From assembly GCA_028278625.1 (NCBI GenBank), contig JANQDY010000223.1, forward strand, positions 1 to 64,000: a DNA stretch of 64,000 bases, written 5' to 3'. This stretch comes from Thermodesulfobacteriota bacterium. GTDB lineage: Bacteria; Desulfobacterota; DSM-4660; Desulfatiglandales; Desulfatiglandaceae. Both the position numbers and the translations under genes were made by a program. The notes under the pieces were generated by a model. It was not told where the DNA came from and did no database searches. It saw only the letters and a program-made list of their open reading frames with translations. Positions 27,318 through 36,198 of the stretch are shown piece after piece (within the stretch, counting starts at the first letter, position 1; the number at the start of each line of letters is the position of its first letter).

Positions 27318-29081
27318 GTGCCTGATGACATAACATCCCTTTACCGCGCCATTTTGGCAAAGGAGAAGGGGACCATTCGTAAGGATTGGGGAGGAAAGAT
27401 CCATGTTGCGCTGATATTCCCCAATCAATATCGACTGGGCATGTCCAATCTGGGGATCCAGATCATCTATGGGCTTCTTAACCAAAGAAAGGAGGTCCTT
27501 GCGGAGCGGTTTTTTCTCCCGGAGGGCCGGGAAATGGCCCTTTACCAGAAATCTCAAATGCCGCTTCTCTCATTGGAATCACAGATGCCCCTTGAGCGTT
27601 TTGATCTGGCGGCTTTCTCCATTTCTTTTGAAAACGATTATTCGAACGTTCTCAAGATCCTGGATTTGGGGAAAATCCCGATCCTTTCGAAAGAAAGGGA
27701 CCAAAGGCATCCGTATGTCATGGCAGGGGGCGTTGCCGCCTTTCTCAATCCGGAACCCTTGGCGCCCTTCATTGATTTTTTTTTGTTGGGTGAAGCGGAA
27801 GAAAACCTCTCTTCCTTTGTGGACGCCTTTCTCGAATTCGGGAAGAACGCCGTCAAACGAAGAGATGTGCTTCTGAACCTGGCAAAAAACGTCGCCGGTT
27901 TCTATGCACCATCTCTTTATGATGTGGCATACAGTGAAAATGGCACTTTGAAACATTTTGTTCCTTTGGAAGGAGACGTACCGGAAAAGATTCGTGCCGT
28001 CCACTCTCCTGAAGGGGGGTTTACCAAAACCGGTATGCCCCTATCGTGCATCACAACCCCTGAAACGGAATTCGGTAGCAAAGTCCTAGTTGAGGTGGGG
28101 AGAGGCTGCGGTCATTCATGCCGTTTTTGTGCAGCGGGCTATGTTTACCGGCCGCCCCGGGTCTACGGGAAATCGGCGCTTCGGAAAGGTGTTCTTGCAG
28201 CCCTAGAAAGGTGCGACCAGGTCGGCCTGCTGAGTCCCGCCGTATCGGATACCCCGGGAATTGATGAACTGGTCGGAATGATAAGTGATAAGGGGGGAAG
28301 ATTTTCCGTCTCTTCTCTCCGAGCCGAAAACGTATCCCGGGGATTGCTTGAGCATCTCAAGAACGCCGGGCAGAAGACCATTGCCATCGCACCTGAAGCA
28401 GGGAGCCAGAGGCTTCGAAATATGATCAACAAGCATTTGAGCGAAGTTCAGATATTAGAAGCGGTCCGAACCATGGCAAATATCAGCGACTTTGCCATTA
28501 GGCTCTATTTCCTCATCGGGCTTCCCACGGAGACCCGCCATGACGTGGATGAAATTGTTGAATTGGTCAAGAGAATCAGGCACCAAATGGTAAGAGAATC
28601 GGCGGGCAGGGGAAGCATCGGCCGCATCAAACTGAGCGTCAATTGCTTTGTCCCAAAACCGTTTACTCCCTTTCAATGGTTCCCCATGGCGGAAATCGGC
28701 TCACTTAAGGAGAAACAGAAGCAGTTGAAAAAAAAGCTCTCAAAATCAGGCGGCATCATGGTCAATACGGATGTCCCCAAGTGGGCCTACATCCAAGCGC
28801 TGCTCTCCCTTGGAGACAGGCGTGTCAGCCCTATCCTTGAAAACGCCCATAAGCTGAACGGCAACTGGAAGAGGGCCATGCGGCTTTCCCAGATAAACAC
28901 CGATTTTTTCGTTTGCCGGGAAAAAGGCCTTGATGAAAAACTCCCCTGGGACTTCATCGATCACGGAATTTCGAAGAAACATCTTAAGAGGGAGTACCGA
29001 CTGGCACTTGACGGCCGATTATCGGATATCTGCAGGGTGGGAGAGTGCGTTCGATGCGGCGTATGTAACGAGAACAACTAG
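27318..29081 (+). CDS. B12-binding-domain radical SAM protein (TIGR03960-like)
   Basis: A 587-residue protein. The first roughly 200 residues resemble the B12-binding-like domain of this family (PNQYRLGMSNLGIQ and similar). The radical SAM motif follows as VGRGCGHSCRFCAAGY near residue 260, giving the C-x3-C-x2-C ligands for the 4Fe-4S cluster. The C-terminus carries an extra cysteine set (ICRVGECVRCGVC). It starts with GTG 27318 after an AAAGG Shine-Dalgarno. These proteins are widespread near cell-wall or RNase genes, but their reaction is unknown to me. The position 46 bp after ftsZ suggests possible cotranscription. Confidence 0.8.
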   Translation: MPDDITSLYRAILAKEKGTIRKDWGGKIHVALIFPNQYRLGMSNLGIQIIYGLLNQRKEVLAERFFLPEGREMALYQKSQMPLLSLESQMPLERFDLAAFSISFENDYSNVLKILDLGKIPILSKERDQRHPYVMAGGVAAFLNPEPLAPFIDFFLLGEAEENLSSFVDAFLEFGKNAVKRRDVLLNLAKNVAGFYAPSLYDVAYSENGTLKHFVPLEGDVPEKIRAVHSPEGGFTKTGMPLSCITTPETEFGSKVLVEVGRGCGHSCRFCAAGYVYRPPRVYGKSALRKGVLAALERCDQVGLLSPAVSDTPGIDELVGMISDKGGRFSVSSLRAENVSRGLLEHLKNAGQKTIAIAPEAGSQRLRNMINKHLSEVQILEAVRTMANISDFAIRLYFLIGLPTETRHDVDEIVELVKRIRHQMVRESAGRGSIGRIKLSVNCFVPKPFTPFQWFPMAEIGSLKEKQKQLKKKLSKSGGIMVNTDVPKWAYIQALLSLGDRRVSPILENAHKLNGNWKRAMRLSQINTDFFVCREKGLDEKLPWDFIDHGISKKHLKREYRLALDGRLSDICRVGECVRCGVCNENN

Positions 29082-29096
29082 GTTGAGGCAATTATC

Positions 29097-29669
29097 ATGC
29101 TGAGAAAAATCGCGGTGGGTCCCTATCAGGCCAACTGCTACATCTTAGGCTGCGACGAGAGCAAAGAAGGATTGGTCATTGATCCAGGCGGTGAACCCGA
29201 GCGCATCATAACGGAAATCTCACGGCTGGGACTTAACATCCGCTATATCCTCATCACCCATGGCCACTTTGATCACGTTGGCGGCGCACAGGAATTGAAA
29301 AGAATCACCAAAGCACCGGTGTGGATACATCCTCACGATGCAGGCGCTCTCGGTTTTCCTTCTGACGGTGATCTATTTGAAGGCCAAAAAATACCCGTGG
29401 GGAAATTCACCCTTTCGGTCATCCACACCCCAGGCCATTCTCCGGGCGGTGTCTGTTTTCACGCACCGGGCGCCGTTTTCACCGGCGATACCCTGTTCGC
29501 AGGCTCCATCGGCAGAACGGATTTCCCCGGCGGCGACCATGAGCGATTGATCCGGGGCGTGATGGAAAAGATCTTTCCCCTTGGAGATGAATTACGCGTC
29601 TACCCGGGTCACGGGCCTCACACCACCATTGGCCAGGAAAGAAGGTTCAATCCGTTCTTTAGACGATAG
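29097..29669 (+). CDS. Metallo-beta-lactamase-fold hydrolase (glyoxalase II-like)
   Basis: A 190-residue MBL-fold protein with the metal motif THGHFDH (H55, H57, D59, H60), later GHSPGGV, FTGDTLF and a terminal PGHGPHTTIG. It is the length of the small hydroxyacylglutathione-hydrolase-like hydrolases common in anaerobes; the substrate could be a thioester or another small ester. It lies 15 bp after the radical SAM gene and converges on the next gene with a gap of 4 bp. Confidence 0.82.
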   Translation: MLRKIAVGPYQANCYILGCDESKEGLVIDPGGEPERIITEISRLGLNIRYILITHGHFDHVGGAQELKRITKAPVWIHPHDAGALGFPSDGDLFEGQKIPVGKFTLSVIHTPGHSPGGVCFHAPGAVFTGDTLFAGSIGRTDFPGGDHERLIRGVMEKIFPLGDELRVYPGHGPHTTIGQERRFNPFFRR

Positions 29670-29673
29670 GGTA

Positions 29674-30603
29674 TCAGACCTTCACTTTCAGACCGTCAAC
29701 GGCCACCGTAACGCCATGGGGAATCCCCATTTCCGAGATAATCTGGTCCACCGTTTGCTGCCACTGGGCTTGGTTCTTTGGAATCGGATACGGTTTTTCG
29801 CTGCCCCGCGGTTTCAGGGGATCCTTGGGTTCGTATTTTTTGGCCATGTGGTTCGCCGGATCCCCCGGAATCCTGTCCGCATCTCCCATGTGGACCAGGA
29901 ACGTCTCTTTCCGCGGCTTCAGCCGCTTTATGTATGGAACGGCATTTTGAAAACTCATGTGGCTCGGCCGGTTCAGAACCGGCTCATTGAGCCAGAAAGA
30001 CTGCATTATGAGGTAATCGCATCCAACCAGTTCCGAACTCAACTCCGGAATACCGGCGAAATCCGAGGTGTACAGGACCCTCACTTCCTCATCAGACCCT
30101 CCCCCACACGCCACAATGAATCCCACGGACCCTTTCGCAAAGCTTCCGTGGTCCGTTTTGAACGGAAAGACCCGAAAAGGACCCTGTGAAAACCATTCCC
30201 CCGGCTCAATATCCAAAAATCTGACAACACCCAGTTTTTCCAGATATTCGAATCTCGTCTTCACCACCTCTTTAGTCTTTGGGGTCAGGTAGACGGGAAT
30301 GGGGGAAAACAGCTCTTTTGGCAACACTCTCTTGTAGGCAAAGAGTTCATCCAACCCGATATAATGATCGTTATGTTCATGGCTGATGAGGACCCCGTCG
30401 ATTTTCGCCACCTGATTTTGCCACAATTGTTCTCTGGCATCGGGTCCGCAGTCAATCAGAAGGGTGTCTTGGCGTTCCGTTAAGAGGATTGAAGTGCGTC
30501 CCCGCTTTTCGTCATTGGCCCTCATCTCGGTGCAAATGCCGCAGTCGCAATTGATCTCCGGCAGCCCCCATGCGCTGCCGGTTCCCAAGAACGTTATTTC
30601 CAT
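29674..30603 (-). CDS. PhnP-like MBL-fold phosphodiesterase
   Basis: A 309-residue metal-dependent hydrolase. The N-terminus (MEITFLGTGSAWGLP) and C19-x-C21-x2-C24 resemble PhnP and related cyclic-phosphodiesterase or tRNase-Z-like proteins, where such cysteines bind a structural metal. The catalytic motif SHEHNDH carries H75, H77, D79 and H80. A C-terminal segment of about 60 residues, rich in Pro and Lys followed by a beta strand, is not typical PhnP. No phosphonate genes are nearby, so the substrate is unknown. It is the downstream member of a three-gene minus-strand group. Confidence 0.75.
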   Translation of the reverse strand: MEITFLGTGSAWGLPEINCDCGICTEMRANDEKRGRTSILLTERQDTLLIDCGPDAREQLWQNQVAKIDGVLISHEHNDHYIGLDELFAYKRVLPKELFSPIPVYLTPKTKEVVKTRFEYLEKLGVVRFLDIEPGEWFSQGPFRVFPFKTDHGSFAKGSVGFIVACGGGSDEEVRVLYTSDFAGIPELSSELVGCDYLIMQSFWLNEPVLNRPSHMSFQNAVPYIKRLKPRKETFLVHMGDADRIPGDPANHMAKKYEPKDPLKPRGSEKPYPIPKNQAQWQQTVDQIISEMGIPHGVTVAVDGLKVKV

Positions 30604-30627
30604 TGGTTGGTCTTCTCCTTATTATAT

Positions 30628-31239
30628 CTACTCTTTTTTGTAGATTGCCAGAACACCTTCCAGTGGGCTCAAATTCTTCATGAGTTGAAATCCTTCATAA
30701 CGGGGCATGATCCTGTGTAGTCCGTACACCATGTAAATGGCTCCCGCCTTCGCTTTTTTAGCCAGCATCTGGGCGAACTCTTCATGCATGATCAGATATG
30801 TGTAAAAGAGATCGAAATCGGCAATCCCCAACCCTGTTTTCCGAAGAATGCGGTCATGAACCTTTTCGTCCATGGCATCCCCAAAAAAGAGATGAACATT
30901 GTCTTCCGGAATTCCCCTTCCCGCCGCATTCAATGTTTCGAGCAGTTCATCCTTTAATGGTTCATATTCATCCAAGGTCCACTCGTCCAACTCAACACCC
31001 ACGGAGTACCGCATGAGAGAACCATAAAAAAGGTTAACCCTGCCGTCCGCGCATCCAAGGTCCAGAAAAGTGCTCCTGCCCGGCATGATGATCCCTTCAG
31101 CGATTAAACGTTCCGTGCAGGCCAAAAGGGTTAAAAGATGCGTGGAGCGCCTGAAACCCAAAGGGCCCACATCTCCCACCTGTCGCGCATCAAAAAACCG
31201 GGCAATCCGCTTCAAGCTCTTTTTTGTATTTTCATCCAT
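30628..31239 (-). CDS. Class I SAM-dependent methyltransferase-like protein
   Basis: A 203-residue protein with a Rossmann methyltransferase motif I (FLDLGCADGR, residues 58-67), an acidic end of strand beta-2 (GVELDE) and a motif near FGDAMDE. No substrate domain is present. Its start overlaps the end of the Cys-rich gene by 28 bp, and it lies 24 bp before the PhnP-like gene, so the three are probably co-transcribed. Substrate is unknown. Confidence 0.65.
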   Translation of the reverse strand: MDENTKKSLKRIARFFDARQVGDVGPLGFRRSTHLLTLLACTERLIAEGIIMPGRSTFLDLGCADGRVNLFYGSLMRYSVGVELDEWTLDEYEPLKDELLETLNAAGRGIPEDNVHLFFGDAMDEKVHDRILRKTGLGIADFDLFYTYLIMHEEFAQMLAKKAKAGAIYMVYGLHRIMPRYEGFQLMKNLSPLEGVLAIYKKE

Positions 31240-31751
31240 TCTCTGAATAGACGCTTGATCTGTTCGTTTAGCGTAAACAAACAGTCTATTTCATTGCCTT
31301 CCAGTTCACGAAGGGTGTTTAAACGCTCAGGGTCGATGTGATTTGTTATTTTCCTGCACACATAGTTGATACAGATGACGTGGCGGGCAATCAAAAGGCA
31401 CCCCTTTTCACCCAGAAAAAAACAGCCCTTTGCATCATGGCGCTCCTCGGGCAGTTCTACACCCATCAGCCTGTTGATTAACAGCAGCCATCCATCATAG
31501 CGGTTTTCCAGACCCCTGCCACAGCAGGAACCACCCTCCCCCTCATCACATTCCCTGCACAATGCAACCAGGCCGATCTTATCCATTTGCTCCATGGAAA
31601 TTCTGATGGTGCGCTCCAGTTGAGAGAGAGATGCTGCAATGCCATTATCCATCAGGAATAAATCACCCAATTCCCGAAAACCGGCATCAGCCCAGGCGAC
31701 TCTTTCCCGAACAGGTCTGTTAATGGATATGGGGTGGGTGTGTACCAACAT
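31212..31751 (-). CDS. Cysteine-rich protein, possible metal or Fe-S binder
   Basis: A 179-residue protein with eight cysteines: C65-x2-C68, the pair C76-C77, C110, C118, C127 and C132. The pattern recalls YkgJ-type zinc or iron-sulfur proteins, but I cannot assign it firmly. The rest is helical with two heptad-like stretches. It overlaps the methyltransferase gene. The start at ATG 31751 has an AGGGGA almost touching it, so a later start is possible. Function is unknown. Confidence 0.6.
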   Translation of the reverse strand: MLVHTHPISINRPVRERVAWADAGFRELGDLFLMDNGIAASLSQLERTIRISMEQMDKIGLVALCRECDEGEGGSCCGRGLENRYDGWLLLINRLMGVELPEERHDAKGCFFLGEKGCLLIARHVICINYVCRKITNHIDPERLNTLRELEGNEIDCLFTLNEQIKRLFREWMKIQKRA

Positions 31752-31829
31752 TCCCCTGTGCAGCCCTTTTGAATTCTATAAATGTAATTCACATCTACGG
31801 CATCAACATTCAAGATCCGTATATCTTGA

Positions 31830-31858
31830 TTGTGTCGATAATAGGATTATGTTATATT
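31830..31858 (+). promoter_or_regulatory. Candidate promoter for the phospholipase C-like/mutL/miaA genes
   Basis: TTGTGT (31830-31835), 17 bp, then TATATT (31853-31858) in an AT-rich divergent intergenic region. It is about 80 bp upstream of the phospholipase C-like start. Moderate match only. Confidence 0.4.
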
Positions 31859-31939
31859 CCAAAATAAGAAATATCAAATAGTTTCCTTTTTTCCAGCATG
31901 CGTTCCAATGAAATAACATAGCAAGAGGTTTTTCGGTTC

Positions 31940-32806
31940 ATGGCCTTTTTATTGAAATTGTTGATTGTTTTTGCCGTCTATTTGGGTATACAGTTTCTAC
32001 GTCCCGACAGTGCTTTCGCCTGGGGACCCGGTGTTCACACTGCCATTGCACTCGGCTCTCTCGATGCCGCCCCCATGGTCCTCCCATCCATCGGCAGAAT
32101 CATAGCCGCTTTTCCCATTGAGTATCTGTACGGGTCACTCTCCGCGGATTTCTTTATCGGAAAAGCAAAGAAAAAGCGGGCCGGCGCGCCTCACAACTGG
32201 GAAGGGGGGTTCAAATTCCTGAGCGATGCGAGCGATGACCGGGAGATGTCATATGCTTTTGGCTTTTTGTCACATCTGGCAGCAGACGTCATCGCCCATA
32301 ATTATTTTATCCCAAACCTGATGAGCGCATACCCGGGAAAAGGAAAGATGGGACACCTTTTTTGGGAAATCCGGTCTGACTATTTGATTGGAACCGGTTA
32401 CACCAGTATTGCAAACGGCGTACTCAACATGGACCATCAGGTGTGTGATGATCTGCTGCAGCTCTTGGGTGGAAAGAAGCGAAATCGTTTAAAAACAAAG
32501 AAACGGGTCTTCACCCAGACCGTCAAGTTCTCAGATTACCTTTATACAACGCGCAACCTGTTTTTTGGGCCGCGGGCAACGAGGGGCAGGGTTTTCCATG
32601 AATATCTGGCTGTTATGGTTGACCTCTCCCGGCGGCTGGTCTTTGATTTTCTGAAACATCCCGATTCATCCCCCTGTCTTCATTTCGATCCCATGGGCAC
32701 CCGAAACCTTCTCATTGCAAAAGGCAAAAGGTCTTTCCCCAGGATTTTTAGACCTGCCGCCACCAACCATCGCTTCGATATCGACGAAAAACTCCTCTGC
32801 TTATGA
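31940..32806 (+). CDS. Zinc-dependent phospholipase C-domain protein
   Basis: A 288-residue protein with an N-terminal signal or anchor (about 1-27) and a domain of the bacterial zinc-dependent phospholipase C type. The expected metal ligands are present: W28 of the mature start, H33 (GVHT), D70, H85 (APHNW), H112, D116 and H120 (SHLAADVIAH). Such proteins hydrolyse phospholipids, though many environmental members are uncharacterised. The Shine-Dalgarno AGAGG sits before ATG 31940. The stop overlaps mutL as ATGA. Enzyme activity is inferred from ligands only. Confidence 0.75.
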   Translation: MAFLLKLLIVFAVYLGIQFLRPDSAFAWGPGVHTAIALGSLDAAPMVLPSIGRIIAAFPIEYLYGSLSADFFIGKAKKKRAGAPHNWEGGFKFLSDASDDREMSYAFGFLSHLAADVIAHNYFIPNLMSAYPGKGKMGHLFWEIRSDYLIGTGYTSIANGVLNMDHQVCDDLLQLLGGKKRNRLKTKKRVFTQTVKFSDYLYTTRNLFFGPRATRGRVFHEYLAVMVDLSRRLVFDFLKHPDSSPCLHFDPMGTRNLLIAKGKRSFPRIFRPAATNHRFDIDEKLLCL

Positions 32807-34524
32807 ACGTCATCCGAATCCTGCCGGAGAAGGTTGCCACACAGATTGCGGCGGGAGAAATCATTGAAAGGCCGGCTTCCGTTGTCAGGGAACTTATCGA
32901 CAACAGCATCGATGCAAAGGCCAACAGGATCTCCATAAAGACTGAAAGAGGGGGCAAAAGCCTCATCAAAGTCTCGGACAATGGTATCGGCATGGGGAGA
33001 GACGATCTGCTCCTCTGTCTCGAAAGACATGCAACAAGCAAGATCAGAACCGTCTCGGATCTTTCCCGCGTGGCTTCCTTTGGATTCAGAGGAGAAGCCA
33101 TCCCGAGCATTGCCGCCGTTTCCCGAATGGAAATCACATCAATGCCAGAGGCGTCACTGCTTGCAAACCGTGTCACCATCTCAGGCGGGAAACTCCTGGG
33201 CATCGAGGAGGTGGGATCCAGACAGGGTACCATTGTCGAAATAAAGAACCTCTTTTTCAACATTCCCGTGCGCCGCAAATTCTTGAAAACCCCGCGCACC
33301 GAAATGAATCACATCGTTGATGCGGTCTTACGGGCAGCCATGCCTTTTTCAGACATTTCCTTCCATCTAAAGGAGGGAGACAAGGAAATTCTCCATTTAC
33401 CCGCATCACCAAACCCTCTTTTGCGCCTCTTCCACCTCATGGGCAGAGCAGCGGGAAAATCCCTGATGAACGGGGAAACCAGGGAGAAACATCTCGATAT
33501 TTCCGTGCATGCCGCCCCTGCGGAATTTGCCAGAAAGCGGAGCGACCGGCTTTTCGTTTATGTGAACGGCCGGAACATCAAAGATCGATTTATTACCAAG
33601 GCCATCATTGAAGGTTACGGTCAGCGCCTGATGAAGGGCCACTATCCACAGGCACTGGTCTTCATCAACATAGACCCGGCCCAGATTGATGTAAACGTTC
33701 ATCCCACCAAACAGGAAATCAAATTCCAAAACGGCCAGCAGGTTTTTAGAGCCGTCGCCGCATGTGTCCAGAAGACCTTTAAACCCCAGGTCCCTTCGCT
33801 CAGAAGCAAGCCAATCCCTTTCTCCAACAGAAAAATGACGGCCGATGAACCCTCTGCGCCGACCATTTTTGAAAGCGCTCCGACATATGCGCCACCGCCC
33901 GAGAAGGGGACCGTTGCCATTTCAAAGGATACATCTTTTCTGAATACCAAAATGCCAAAGATCGTGGGACAATTGGGGAACATGTATCTGCTTTGTCAGA
34001 TGCATGATGGTCTTTTGATTGTGGATCAACACGCCGCCCACGAAAGAATCCTCTATGAAACCCTGAAAGAATCCCTATCTTCAGCCAAGATTCAAATACA
34101 GAATCTGTTAATGCCCCAAGAAATGGAATTCTCTCTCAGGGAAAGAGGGATTCTCCTTGAAAGTGGCGAGGCCCTGGCACATTTGGGCATCGAAATGGAT
34201 CATTTCGGCGGAAATACTTTTCTATTGCGAGCAGTACCCGCTCTTCTGAAAGACATTGACTGGCAAACGCTTATCTCTGAGCTCATTTCCAAGCTGGAAG
34301 AAGGTGTCACATTGGAGGGGGCCCACCTAAACGACGAAGCCATCAAAATCATGGCCTGTCACGGCGCCATCCGGGCCGGAAAAGAACTAACACCAACGGA
34401 AATGGCTGATTTGATGCGGCGGCTCAGTGAAATGGACCTTCCCACAAATTGCCCACATGGAAGACCCATTTTTGTAAGTATTACCTTTTTTGATTTAAAG
34501 AAGAAGTTCAGAAGAATTGTCTGA
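32803..34524 (+). CDS. mutL: DNA mismatch repair protein MutL
   Basis: A 573-residue mismatch-repair coordinator. The N-terminal GHKL ATPase motifs are clear: AAGEIIERPASVVREL (with the catalytic Glu), DNGIGM and FGFRGEA. After a linker near residues 340-375 the dimerisation domain carries DQHAAHERILYE, matching the endonuclease motif DQHA-x2-E-x4-E, plus ACHGAIRAG and CPHGRP. It is therefore predicted to be a nicking-competent MutL, as in most bacteria without MutH. Translation is coupled to the phospholipase-like gene. Confidence 0.95.
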   Translation: MNVIRILPEKVATQIAAGEIIERPASVVRELIDNSIDAKANRISIKTERGGKSLIKVSDNGIGMGRDDLLLCLERHATSKIRTVSDLSRVASFGFRGEAIPSIAAVSRMEITSMPEASLLANRVTISGGKLLGIEEVGSRQGTIVEIKNLFFNIPVRRKFLKTPRTEMNHIVDAVLRAAMPFSDISFHLKEGDKEILHLPASPNPLLRLFHLMGRAAGKSLMNGETREKHLDISVHAAPAEFARKRSDRLFVYVNGRNIKDRFITKAIIEGYGQRLMKGHYPQALVFINIDPAQIDVNVHPTKQEIKFQNGQQVFRAVAACVQKTFKPQVPSLRSKPIPFSNRKMTADEPSAPTIFESAPTYAPPPEKGTVAISKDTSFLNTKMPKIVGQLGNMYLLCQMHDGLLIVDQHAAHERILYETLKESLSSAKIQIQNLLMPQEMEFSLRERGILLESGEALAHLGIEMDHFGGNTFLLRAVPALLKDIDWQTLISELISKLEEGVTLEGAHLNDEAIKIMACHGAIRAGKELTPTEMADLMRRLSEMDLPTNCPHGRPIFVSITFFDLKKKFRRIV

Positions 34525-35446
34525 AAAACCTAAAATCATCATTATCACAGGTCCTACTGCCAGCGGAAAAACCGGGTTGTCCGTTCAATTGGCATTATCT
34601 TTCGGGGCTCAAATCATTAATGCGGATTCCATGCAAGTCTACCGGTACATGGACATCGGTACAGCCAAACCCTCCCTTTTGGAACGTCGGGGCATTGTCC
34701 ACCACCTTCTCGATGTTGTAAATCCCGACGAAGAATTCAATGCCGCCATCTATCGTCAATTGGCCCTGCCCATCGCAAAAGGGCTTTCTGAGAAAAGCAT
34801 CCATTGCTTTGTGGTTGGAGGTACCGGACTCTATATCAGGTCCCTTCTGGGAGGGTTGGTTGATCTGCCCCCTGTGGATCCACTCCTCCGAGAACATTTG
34901 CATCGTGAATATGACCGATTGGGGCCTACAAAATGCCATCAAAAGCTGGCCGAGTTGGACCCGCAGAGAGCCAAATCGGTTCATCCCAACGACAGGGTTC
35001 GAATCATCAGATCCCTTGAAATCATTAAGCAAACCAGCAGTTCATCTTCCGACCTTCTGAGCCGGCATCAGTTCAAAAACCGGGAATTTACGGCGCTAAC
35101 CCTTTGTCTCAAAACGGATATGGAAAAACTCTATAAGCGTATTAACAAACGCACCGAAAAAATGATTTCAGACGGCCTGATAGAAGAAACAGCGCATCTC
35201 CTGGAAAAGGGTTATGGTCCTCACTTAAAATCCATGAATGCCATCGGATATCGTCATATTCTCAAATATCTCAAAGGGGAATGGTCCCTCGAAATGGCGA
35301 AAGAAACGCTTAAAAGGGATACCAGGAGATTTGCGAAGCGCCAGATGACATGGTTTAGAGCAGAACCAAACCCCTTTTTCGTGGACCCGTCGAATCCCGG
35401 TGCGGTGGAAAAGAAGATTCGTGGTTTTCTGTTGGAAAGCGCTTGA
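34517..35446 (+). CDS. miaA: tRNA dimethylallyltransferase MiaA
   Basis: A 309-residue enzyme that prenylates A37 of tRNAs reading U-starting codons. The P-loop GPTASGKT lies at residues 12-19, followed by NADSMQVYR, GIVHHLLD, VGGTGLY and the late RFAKRQMTWFR motif. It begins with TTG 34517, overlapping mutL by 8 bp, with AGAAG upstream. The mutL-miaA order matches many bacteria. Confidence 0.95.
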   Translation: MSEKPKIIIITGPTASGKTGLSVQLALSFGAQIINADSMQVYRYMDIGTAKPSLLERRGIVHHLLDVVNPDEEFNAAIYRQLALPIAKGLSEKSIHCFVVGGTGLYIRSLLGGLVDLPPVDPLLREHLHREYDRLGPTKCHQKLAELDPQRAKSVHPNDRVRIIRSLEIIKQTSSSSSDLLSRHQFKNREFTALTLCLKTDMEKLYKRINKRTEKMISDGLIEETAHLLEKGYGPHLKSMNAIGYRHILKYLKGEWSLEMAKETLKRDTRRFAKRQMTWFRAEPNPFFVDPSNPGAVEKKIRGFLLESA

Positions 35447-35572
35447 CCTTTTGGTATTAATTTTCTATGTGGAAGTCTTGGCTGTGCGTGAAGGCTTTCC
35501 CAAAAACCTTTGAAGCTTGGCTTTGCCATTCGGCTTGCCTGGCTCTTATGACAATCTTATGGAGGCTGTCCA

Positions 35573-36166
35573 GTGGGCGTTATCTCGATAAGAGTGTTCC
35601 AAAAATACCTTGCTGCTTCCTTTTTGGGTTTTCTCTTTGTACTTGGATGTGCCCAGGCCCCAAAGTCCCCCGAAGATGTTCTGGATACACCTGCTCACCA
35701 TGTATCGAGCGGATTCAAATTCCTTAAGAAGAATTATGATGCCGATGCACGGCGGGAATTTCAACTGGCCCTTCAACTGGATCCCTATTACAGCGCCGCG
35801 CATCGTGGTCTGGGGCTTGTGTATGCCAAAGAGAAACAGTTTGAACCGGCGTTTGAGGCCATGGGAAAAGCGAGGGATGACGCCAGCAGCGGCGAACAAA
35901 AAGCAATGGCCTATGTGGGTTTTATGCGCCTTCACACAATGCGCAAAACGCCTGGATGGCTTAATCGGGTGGCAGAAAGGTTCCAAGACGCATTGCGATG
36001 GAAGAGCGATCTTCCCGACGCCTATTTCTATATGGGCATTGCCTATAAGGATGCCAAGCGCCCGGATGAGGCGGAGCAATCATTCAAACAGGTCATAAAA
36101 CTCAACCAGGGGCTGGTGAAGGAAGCCCAAAAGGAAATATTAACCATTCAGCAGAACCTCAAATGA
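35573..36166 (+). CDS. TPR lipoprotein, paralogue of the 117-1319 lipoprotein
   Basis: A 197-residue lipoprotein with lipobox V-L-G-C (lipidated C26) and a PAHH motif shortly after it, as in the larger lipoprotein at 117-1319. Two TPR-like units follow (about 47-90 and 150-185). It lacks the SLH-like C-terminus of its relative. It starts at GTG 35573 behind GGAGG. The next gene, 32 bp downstream, is an LPP20/FlgT-like exported protein, so the two-gene order repeats that at 117-2306. Function is unknown; probably an envelope assembly factor. Confidence 0.75.
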   Translation: MGVISIRVFQKYLAASFLGFLFVLGCAQAPKSPEDVLDTPAHHVSSGFKFLKKNYDADARREFQLALQLDPYYSAAHRGLGLVYAKEKQFEPAFEAMGKARDDASSGEQKAMAYVGFMRLHTMRKTPGWLNRVAERFQDALRWKSDLPDAYFYMGIAYKDAKRPDEAEQSFKQVIKLNQGLVKEAQKEILTIQQNLK

Positions 36167-36198
36167 GATACGTCTAAAGGAAAGAAAAAGATTTCCAT

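Noticed and set aside
29581..30189. Plus-strand open frame of 202 codons
   Set aside because: Antisense to the PhnP-like gene and overlaps the end of the MBL gene; no recognisable motifs.
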